Source of the DNA: a virus
DNA: 40,002 nucleotides
Direction: 5' to 3' (one strand)
Virus record (IMG/VR): IMGVR_UViG_3300017917_003207
Coordinates: 1-40,002 of that record
Position numbers and translations under genes: made by a program. Under the pieces are notes generated by a model, which searched no databases, was not told where the DNA came from, and saw nothing but the letters and a program-made list of their open reading frames with translations. Each line of letters begins with the position of its first letter. Position 1 is the first letter of the stretch. This document shows, in pieces, positions 23,274-35,200 of the stretch.

Positions 23274-26200
23274 ATGGTAGACAAACCTTTAGATAGTCAA
23301 TCAAATTATGACGTTGTTACTGATGAAAAAGGAGTAACACTTCGTAGATCAGTTGCACATCTACCTGCCTTTTACAGAACTGATGTCAACGAAAGATTTT
23401 TAAATACCACATTAGATCAATTAATTCAACCAGGCAGTTTGGTTAGATTAGATGGATATGTTGGTAGAAAAGATTGTTATACTAGATTAATTACAGACAA
23501 ATATATTGAATCTAGTATTGAAGACAGAGATAATTATCAATTAGAACCTACAGTAACATACACAGACAAAGACACCTCTTCAATAAATCCAGAAGATCAA
23601 GTAAAATTTACTGCTACCTATGATGATTATATCAATCAAATAAAATTCTTTGGAGGCGATGTTACTAATCATGATAGACTTAATAAAGAAAAAGTTTATT
23701 CATGGGATCCGGCTATAGATTTCGACAAATTAATCAATTACAGAGAATATTATTGGATGCCGGAAGGACCAAATCCTATCCTAATACCTAACAATGGAAC
23801 CAACACAGTTTCAGAAATTGCAGTAACACATACAGGACAATCTGCATATAATTTTGGAATATATCCAGGAGTGAACAATCCTTCTATTACTTTAAGCAAG
23901 GGCAATACTTACAAATTTATTTTAGATACAGCAGGTCATCCATTCTATATCATGACCGAACCATTCAAAACCGGTATAGCAGAAGATGGCAGTACTTCAG
24001 TTATATATTCTACAGGAGTGTCAGGCAACGGAACAGAACAAGGCACATTAACTTTTACTGTACCAACAGGTGCTCCTGATGTTTTATACTATCAATGCGG
24101 AAATCATGCAGACATGCATGGTGTATTCACAATAAGAACCATAAGTGAAACGACCAAGATTGATGTTGAACACGAAATTATCGGAACAAAAAATTACACT
24201 TTAAAAACAGGTACCAAATTATCAAATGGTATGAAGGTAAGATTTGAGGATAATGTTGCTAATTCTGCTTACGCTAGAAAAGAATTTTATGTTGAGGGTG
24301 TGGGATCATCGATCACACTAACAGATACAGCAAACTTAATTGTGACTGGGTCGTATACCGAAGAATCTACAGAACCATATGATGATGTACCCTATGCTGA
24401 TAGACCATATTCAGTTAGTTTTTATAGACCAGTAACTCCTGATTATATCACTATCAAAAGAGACAGTATCGATGGTAATGCATGGAGCAGATACAATAGA
24501 TGGTTTCATAAAGCAGTGATAGAAGCCACGGCTATAGAAAATGGATACACACCAATTTTACTAGAAACAGACAGAGCCAAAAGACCTATTATAGAATTTG
24601 ATTCTGGATTATCTTTATTCAATCACGGAACCACTGCTAAAAAATCAGTAGCATTAATTGATACAGTGACCAAAGATGTTTTTTCAAAAATGGTCAACCA
24701 AACAGGATATATTGTGGATGGTGTACCTTTGAGAGATGGTATGAGACTATTGATTACTGCAGATACAGATCCTTTAGTTAATAATAGAATTTATGTCGTT
24801 AATTTTGTTACTATAGCAGGATCGGAAGTAACCACTCTAAGATTGACTGAAGACTCGGATGCTCTACCATTAGATGGAGATGCAGTAACAATTGAATTAG
24901 GAACAATTAATCAAGCAAAAACATTTTATTACAGTACCAGTCAAAAAGCATGGATAGAAGGACAGAGTAAATTTTCTGTTAATCAACCACCTTTATTTTC
25001 TTTATTTGATGAGAATCACAAAGCATTCAATGATAATGAAGTGTATCCAAACTCTACTTTTACAGGATCTAAACTTTTTGAATATAAAACTAGTTCAATG
25101 TCGCCGGTAGATCCTATATTAGGATTACAAATAAAGTATAACACAATAAAAAATGTAGGAGACATTGTTTTTACTTCTGATTTTGCTACAGAATCTTTTC
25201 AATATAATATTAATGATAAATCTTACTCAAAAAACTTTAATACAGGTCATGCTCATCAAGTACTTGGCAGAGATAATCATGTAAGTAGATGTGGGTGGAT
25301 CGAAAGAAAAGAAGAAAGTAGACAAAGAGTTATAAGAATATTCACAGTAACCAGAGACGAATTAAAATTATTTCCTGTGGATGTTTTTGAAAATAGCAAA
25401 TCATTATCTGATTTATCAGTAACTGTAGATGTTAATCACATAACTCAAAATTTAGGAACAGATTATACTTTAGTAGATGGGTTAACTTACAAATATGTAA
25501 AATTTACTAAAGATTTAAATGTAGACGATTTAATTAAATTATGTTGTTACAGCTCAGCAAAAAAAATTCCTAGTAAAGGTATATATGAAGTTCCTGAAAA
25601 CATATCAGTAAATCCATTTAATGAACAATTGTCAAATTTTACATATGGACAAATATTAAATCATTTACACGACATTAATGAAAAAAATGTTGAAATGATT
25701 GGAGATACTCCAGGAAGTAGCAATTTAAGAGATATAGGAGATGTAAGATTAGAAGGAGGATCTATAATTCAGCATGGTTCGGCTCTGCCACAAGCTATGT
25801 TCTTATTAATAGATCAAAATGCTAATGCTATTAAATCGATAGAATATTGTAATAATGAATATCAAAGATTTAAAGAAAACTTTTTGGCCAATACCCAAGG
25901 AACAACACACGAAGGATTGGTATCAGATAGAGTTGATGAGATAATCAAAAATATTTCTAACAATAAAAATACAAGTTTTCCTTTCTATTATGATGATATG
26001 ATAGGTTATGGAGAAAAACTTACTGTGAGAAATTATACAGTGCAAGATCCTGAAGAAATAGAATACGCTATTGATTCACAGTTTGATGTCACTGTGCCTA
26101 GCACAAGAGCAGTATATGTTTATCTCAATGATGAAATATTACTTTTAGGATACGATTATACTTTTAGCAAAGAATCAGACGGTGTAACCATAACAACCGT

Positions 26201-29200
26201 TTTAAATGCCGGAGATAAAATCACAATTAAAGATTACGAAAATACTGCAGGAAGTTTTGTGCCTCCAACACCAACAAAACTAGGAATGTATCCAAAATTT
26301 AAACCAGAAAAAATTATTGATAATACTTATAGAACACCTGTAGAAGTTATTGTAGGACACGATGGTAGCAGAACTATTGCTTTTGGAGATCATCGCGATG
26401 ATTTATTATTAGAATTAGAAAAAAGAATCTACAATAATTGTAAAACAACTTTTAATACAGAATTATTATCAGAAGATGATGTAAGACCTGGAGTATTTAG
26501 AACTACAGAATACAACAACAGTGAAGTTAACAACATATTAAGTTTAGATTTTTACAACTGGGCAGGACAGAACGGTATAGAATATCAAAATAATTTAAAT
26601 TATGATGAAAATGATTATTTTACTTTTAATTATAGTAAGAATAAAAATATCATAAATGGTGAAGCTCTTCCAGGGTATTGGAGAGGTATATTCAAATATT
26701 TCTATGACACAGATAAACCACACACTCATCCATGGGAAATGTTAGGTTATAGTGAACAACCAACATGGTGGGAAGACACCTATGGACCAGGACCTTACAC
26801 AGCGGGCAATGAATTATTATGGAATGATCTAGCAGCAGGATATGATACAGGTCTAGAAGAGACTGTAAACAAATATAAAAGACCAGATTTATTAAATTAC
26901 GTTCCTGTGGATGAACAAGGCAATTTAAAATCACCCATAGCTATAGGATTGATAGATCAGTATCAAAATCTTGGAGTTAATGAAAAATGGAAATTTGGAG
27001 ATCAAGGGCCAAGTGAAACTGCATGGCGTAGAAGCAGCCAATATCCTTTCAGTATATTGAAATTATTAGCACTAACTAAACCAGCAAAATTCTTTGGATA
27101 TTTTTTAGACAACAGTAGATTAGGAAAGAATGTAGCAGGAAATTATGTTAACATTGAAACAGAAGTGGCACCAACACTTAAATCTACCACATACTATTTA
27201 GAAACAACTGGCGGATCCGAAATAGGAATCACTGCTGGATATCAACCTTTTATAGTTAACTATCTAATTAAGAATGGATTAGATCCTGCTCCTTTCTTCT
27301 ATGATAAATTAAAAAATCTCAATGTACAATTGGCATATAAATTGGGAGGATTCACTGATAAAGAAAATTTAAAAGTTTTAACAGACAGCGTAAGTCCAGG
27401 ATCCACATCAGGGTCTCAATTTATACCTAACGAAAACTATAAAGTTTTATTTAGAATCAGTAATCCTGTTAGGGATTATGACTATTCAGGAGTGTTGGTT
27501 GAATTAAATTCTAACGTCACTGGTGATGGCAGCACATTAGAAGGTGGTTACAAAGTTATTGGTTATAACACAATCAAACCTTATTTTAGAATATTAAATC
27601 CGGTAGAAAATAAAAATGCTCATTCAATCACGGTTGGAAACAGCAGTGCAATTGTTTACAACGATTGGAGCGAAAATGAAACTGTTATTCCTTACGGCAC
27701 TGTGTTCAAAACTGTTCAACAAGTGATTAATTTTTTAATTGGATATGGAAAATATTTAGAATCTCAAGGATTTATATTTGACAAATTTAGTAACGAAATA
27801 AGAGAAATAAACAATTGGGAAACCAGTGCTAAAGAATTCTTATATTGGACTAGACAAGGATGGGCTCCAGGTTCAGCAATAACATTGAGTCCAGGTGCTG
27901 CTGGATTTGTTCTAGCCACAGATAACAGTGTTATCAGCAAATTTCAAAACTCTTTGGGACAATATTCAGTTTTAGATTCTGCTGGTCGCGCCATAGAAAC
28001 TCAATATATTTCAACCAAACGTGTTGGTAACAAATTCTCTATTGCTATAAAAAATACTGAAGCAGGCATTTATAATATTTCAATGAATGCTGTACAAAAA
28101 GAACAGATTATACTTTTTGACAACATCACAGTGTTTTCCGACATAATATTTGAATTAGTCACAGGATTCCGTCAACAGAGATTAAAACTTGTAGGATGGA
28201 AAACAGGTGACTGGAATGGCGATTATTATTCTCCTGGATTTGTATTTGATGAAGCTAAAGTGGATAGATGGGTTGCAAATACAGATTATCAAATAGGAAA
28301 CACAGTAGAATATGCTAATGGTTTCTATGTGGCCAAACAAAATCATAATTCTGGTACAAAATTTGATTTTGAAAAATGGACCAAGAAAAAATCTAAACCA
28401 TCAGCTCAATTAATACCTAACTTTGATTATAAAATTTCTCAATTTAATGATTTTTATAATTTAGAAACCAATAATTTTGACGAAACACAACAAAGACTAG
28501 CTCAACATCTTACAGGATATCAATCTAGATCATATTTAGAAAATCTTTTCTTAAATGATGTTTCTCAATACAAATTCTATCAAGGATTTATCAGAGAAAA
28601 AGGCACACAAAATGCTATCGACCGATTGGTTAAAGCCAAATTCTATGGAGAAAATATCAATTTAAAAGTTTATCCTGAGTGGATGATAAAAGTTGGAGAG
28701 TTTGGAAATTTAGACGGTAATAAATCAATACAAATTACACTATCTGACAATGAATTCACAAGTAATGCTCAAAGTATTGAATTATTAAATGATGATAATG
28801 ATACTAAAGATTACACTAGATCATTGTCTGTAACCGCTGATAACTTTTATTCTAAACCCTTAGAGTACACAGCATCGGAAACATTCAAACAATATGATTA
28901 TACTCAAGCTGGATATGATAGAGAATTTGTTCAAAAATATAAAACTGCGGGATATGTAAGAATATCTGACACTCAACACACTGCATTCAATGAAACAGAT
29001 CTATTAAACTTAGACGTTAATGGAATCAATAACAAAGATTTAATATGGATAGCAAAAAAAACTAATAATGATTGGGACGTGCAAAGAATAACCTATACTG
29101 GACTTAATATTATCTCACTGAAACCTATAAACAACAACACTCAAGTGATTTTAGAATTCAATGGAGTACATGGTTTAGTGATAGATCAATACATAGCGAT

Positions 29201-32200
29201 AAGCAACAGTCAATTTTCTCTTCTAAATAAAGTTTATCAGGTTAAAAACGTTATAAATTCCACATCTGTGCTAGTTAATTTTGCCAATGCTTCGACCATC
29301 AGCAGATCTTTTAGTGAAATAGACGAGTCAACGCTGTCAACGTATGGTAACCTATATCGTTTTATAAGTGTAAGATTGTCTTCTTTAGACAATGTCAATG
29401 ACATTCTACCGTATAACGAATATCAAATTGCAGACACCGTTAATCAGTTGCCTGGAGATAAAATTTTTGTAGATAATGAGGGATCTAATTGGAAAATTTA
29501 CGAAAAAATTGATCCTTATGAAACTTTTAGAATAGGATCTCCAGACACAGAAGACAATCAAGAATTTGGTTACAAAACAATTGCTAGATCTGATGGAAAA
29601 TTTCTTATAATTTCTGCTCCTGGCAGTAGAGGAGCAACAGCTCAAGGATCGATATATTTCTTTAGTAGAAGTGCAAATATTCCAGGATTAGCATTTTCAC
29701 TTACTAACAGTTATACCATGGATGACAGTACCACAGGTACAGGTAGATTAGGTCATAGCTTATCTATGAGTACAGATGAAAATTTTGTTGTAGCAGGAGC
29801 GCCACTTGCTAATATTTTATCAGCAGATGGCAGCACAAGAATTTTAAAAGCTGGTTTAGTAAAATTATTCATATGGGAACCCATAACAAAATCTTATAAT
29901 GAATTTACAACAATTAAACCGTCGGATGATAGCTCATCGGCAAATATAAATTTTGGTTGGTCTCATGCATTAGCAGAACCAATCACAGACAGTGACAAAT
30001 ACACTAGACAAAAATATCTTTTGGTTGGTGCTCCAGGATATGCTAACGACACAGGAATAGTTTATCTATATACATATACTCCTGTTGAAGACAGTACATT
30101 TGCAGCATGGACACAAGATAATAGTGTTATTAGTAGTCAATCTGGAATCAATAAAAGATTTGGTCATAGAATGGCTATTAATGACAACGGTGACATATTA
30201 GCAGTATCTTCAGAAAGTCCAGATGATGCTGGTATGGTAGAAATTTTTGTTAGAACCAGTCCAAGCAATGATGACAGTACTGTTTTAGGATTTACTCATG
30301 TGCAAACACTCAAAGGAGTATCAGCTGACGACAGCACATTAAACACAGCATTTGGAGAAGGATTAACCATGAGCAAAGACGGATCAACATTAGTCATCTC
30401 CGCCCCAGGTAGAGACAATCTGTCACAGGCAGATGCAGGTGTTGTTTACATTTATGAATGGAATGCAGACGGATCAACTAACACTTATACTTTACAACAA
30501 ACAATCTATGCTCCAGAAACTGCAACCAACATGCAGTTTGGATCCACAGTGCATCTTAATCATGATGCCAATAGATTAGTTATAGGAGCAGAAAAATTTG
30601 CAAATAATCGAACAGTAAAATTTGATAATGGACTAACCACATTTGATTTACAAGATACACAAATAGTGGATCTTAACATAGGATCCGGAGGAGTGTTTAC
30701 AGCAACCAAATACAATAATAATTTTGTTTTAGATGGCAAGTTAATAACTTCTAATGTATCAGCCAATGATGATTTTGGTAGATCTGTTTTTGTAATCAAT
30801 GACAGTGTATTTGTGGGTGCACCAGGAGATGACACTAAATTTTCTGATAATTCTACTCGTGAAAATGATGGTATGGTTGCTGTGTTTGATTTAACAACAT
30901 CAGGATCATACAGTTGGAAAGTAGCACAAGAAGAAGAATCATTAATTGATGACAGATTAATAGATTCGGCTTTTATTTTTGATAGAGCAGAACAAAAAAT
31001 CAAATCATATATTGATTATTATGATCCTATCAAAGGTAGAATATTAGGCATAGCCGACAGAGAAATCAATTATAAAACTGAATGGGATCCAGCAGTTTAT
31101 AATTTAGGCACAGAAGAAGTTAATGTAAAACCAACCATGTCTTGGGCCGAAGAACACATAGGAGAAGTTTGGTGGGATTTGAGCAAAGTTCGATGGATAT
31201 GGTATGAACAAGGCAATCAAGAGTATAGAACAAAAAATTGGGGCAAACTTTTTCCAGGCAGTGAAATTGACATTTATGAATGGGTAGAAACCACTCTATT
31301 GCCATCAGAATGGAATCAGTTGGCAGACACACCAATGGGATTGAGTCAAAAAGTATCAGGAAAACCATTATATCCAGATAATACTGTGTTTACATTGAGA
31401 CAGAAATACGATTCTCGTCTAGACGGATTTGTAAATTATTACTATTATTGGGTAAAAAATAATGTTTTCTTACCAGATACTGCAAAAAGTGTTGCTACTA
31501 GAAAAAATACTACCGGTTACATATCCAATATAATAAGCAATCCTAGAGGATCAGGAATTAGACATTTTGCAGTGTCCGATACAAACAAATTGATAGCATT
31601 TAATATTAAAAATGATATCATCAATGACAACACTGTATTAAATGTTACCTACAAAGACACAGTTAAAGAAGGTGATGCTCATTATGTTTGGAAACTGATC
31701 AAAGAAGGAGACAAAAATGATGCTCCTAACGCACAGATTGAAAAGAAATGGTGGGACAGTTTAATTGGTTCGGACGAAGCAGGCAATGAAGTGCCGGATA
31801 TATCATTGCCGTTAAACCAAAGGTATGGTAATAAAGTTAGACCAAGACAGAGCTGGTACGTGGATAGAATTGCTGCTTTAAAAGAAATTATAGATTATGT
31901 TAATTCGGTATTGGCAAAAAATCAATTGGCAGATAATATTAGATATGACAATTTAAATTCAGCTGAACCTGAACCAAATGCCATATCTGGAGAATGGGAT
32001 GACACAGTAGAAACCTATGACGATTTAACCTATATTGATACCAGAGATATTAGTGGCACAACAAATATATTAGTAAAGAATGATCAAACATTTAGTAATG
32101 GTTTTTGGGCTATCTACAATTGGAATGGATCTGAATGGGTTAGAACCAAATTACAAACTTATAAAACCAGTGCTTATTATGATCGTGTTGATTGGTATAA

Positions 32201-35200
32201 TGAATCATTCGATTATGATGCAAGCATTGAAAAACAATTAAATTATCAGTACGAATTAGACGCATTATCTTTAGAAAATGGCCAGTATGTTAAAGTTTTA
32301 ACAGCTGATACAGGTGGTTGGAAAATATTCGAAAGCACCACAGAAGGATTTAAAAATATTGCTACACAAAATGGTACTATTCAATTAAAAACTTCTCTGT
32401 ATGATTATTCGATTGATAATACAGGATTTGATGGAGAAGATGCTTTTGATGTCAATTTCTTTGATACTGAACCCAAATTAGAATTAAGAAAAATATTAAC
32501 AGCTATAAGAGATGACTTATTCATAGGAGATTTAAAAGTAGAATACAATAATATTTTCTTTATAGGTTTAAGAAAAGTTTTAGAGCAACAGAAATATGTT
32601 GACTGGTTAACAAAAACAGCATTTATTAATGTGTCTAACATTTTAAGAGAATTAGATCAAAGAAAAAGTTATAGAGTTACTACAGAAGATTATGTTGAAG
32701 ATTATATTAACGAAGTAAAACCATATCATACCAAAATTAGAGAATATCGATTGGGTTATACCGGTTTAGATACTGAAGACGGTATCTACACAGATTTTGA
32801 CTTGCCTGCTTTCTATGATGGAGATATTATTAGAAATGTAGATGTTTCTAATGATGTTGCAGTATTGAGCACATATCCATATCGTTTTTGGAGAGACAAT
32901 TATAAAAAATATGTGGACACTATCACAGTGATAGACGGTGGTAGCGGATATGTTACTGCTCCCACAGTTACTCTAGTAGGTGGTACTACAAAGACAGTTG
33001 GACCATTCACAGTGTTAGGAACCAGCACACAGGGTGCTTCTTCCGGGCAATATGGATATTTTTATCCTCTATATACTGCCAAAGTGGATGCTGACCTTGC
33101 TGACTCACAAGCAGGAGGATCTGGAAACAGTGAAATATTCACATTCAGTGAATTCTCGGGTATTGAATTTTATATGCCTATCACAGGGCAGAATATTGCT
33201 CAAACAGATAGACCAGAAGGTTATGAAGTTTACACTCTGTCTGATGTGACACAAGCCACAGCTAGAGCAGTAATTAAAGAAGGATCAGTGGTTAGAATAG
33301 TGGTATTAACTCCTGGAAAAAATTATACTTCAACGCCAAGAGTGGTTATAACAGGTGGAGGAGTCAACGGTAATACACCTGCTGACACAGCAAGAGCATA
33401 TGCAAATCTTAGAAATGATGTTGTGAGAGACATTAGTACCACAATCAAATTTGACCGAGTTCAATCCACAGCCACAGTGTTACAATGGACCAGCAATACC
33501 ACTTATGCTTATAATGATTTAGTTAGATACGACAATAAACTTTATAAAGTTATTGCAACATATACAAGTACAGAAAATTTTGATGATGGAATAACGAATC
33601 TTTTAAGATTAAGAGGAGACGAACCATATATCACAGCAGCAGAAAGAACATTGGGATTATATGCTCCAGATACTGGTATGCCAGGCAATGAGTTATCTCA
33701 AGTGATGACAGGAGTAGACTATGGTGGAGTAATGGTCACAGGTTTGGCTTTTGATAGTGGTCAAGGTTGGGATAGAGCTCCATGGTATGATTTGCCATGG
33801 GATGGTTTTGGTTTAAGCAGAGTTAAAGTATTCTACGGAGATGGATCTACAACTGATTTTACTTTTGATTTTGCTCCGCAACCAACAGATGTATACACAG
33901 TTTATTTTACTGATATCAGTGATTCATCAGCTCAATATCCAGCAGCCACTGCCAATGTTAATAGAGTGAGACAGAGAACTCAAGTGTTAAGAGGAGATGG
34001 CACTACTAAAACATTTACCATAGTGGGAGATGATGGAAATCCTGCTCCTGCAAACACAGTTATTGAGTTAATACCTTTTGATGATGATGGAGTTTTGACA
34101 CCTACTGATGATAAGACTTTGGATACTTTGATCAGCGGAGGATTATTTAAATCAGCATTAGGAGTATCTCCTAGTGATATTATTGTGGAAGGAGATGCTT
34201 TTATTACACCTGAAACTAGTTACGCTCCAGAAGAAAATTTACCTGGCAGTATTTTTGATACAGTGGATATTCGAGTTTACACTGCTCCAACATCTGGAGT
34301 ACCTTTTATTATACAAAAAAATTATATCGGAGATGGAGCAACTACAACATTTTCAATAGGACAATTAGCAGGCACTCAATCATCTGTGATAGTTTCTTTA
34401 GACGGAGCAACACAAACATTAAATTCTGAATACACAGTAGATATTCAAAACAAAACAATTACATTTGTGTCAGCACCGGCTGTTAGCAGTAAAATTTCTA
34501 TAAAAAGTTTTGCTATATCTGGCAGCAATTATATGGTTCTAGATACATTTGTTGGCGATGGCTCCACATATTCTTTTGCAACTAAGAGTAGAGAAACTTA
34601 TCAGTTAGACAGTTCAATGAGTCAATTATTTGTCACTGTGGACGGCATTCCTACCACAGATTACACTTATACAGTAAACAATAGAGATATAACTATAAGT
34701 TTACATACAGGGGATGGATCCACAGCAAATCCTCCAGCTGTGGGTACAAGTATACAGGTTGCATCATTCAATCAACCTGCAGGCAGCGGAAGAGCATACG
34801 CTGAAATACGATCACAAGAAATTCTGTATGATGGTAGCACAGACACTTATACATTATCGTATCCTCCAGGTTCGATAGGACCTTATTCGAGTTTAACTTT
34901 ATTAGAACATCAAGGAAAAATTTTAAGAGGACCAGATAACACTTATTATTTAGGTGATGGAACTAGCAATACTTTTTCATTTGCTGGTTATGCAGGATCT
35001 ACAGAAGATGATAGCACATCAACAGGCTATGTGGATACAAAATTTGGTGAAAAAACCGGAATTCTTAATGCACCTAGCACAATAGATTCGTGGGTTTATA
35101 CAGAATATGACAGTGCTTGGTATATGGCAATCACAAGAGACGAAGTTTCAGGAGAACTAGCTACTGCCAAATATTCTTTGGTTCACAATGGCTCAACTGC

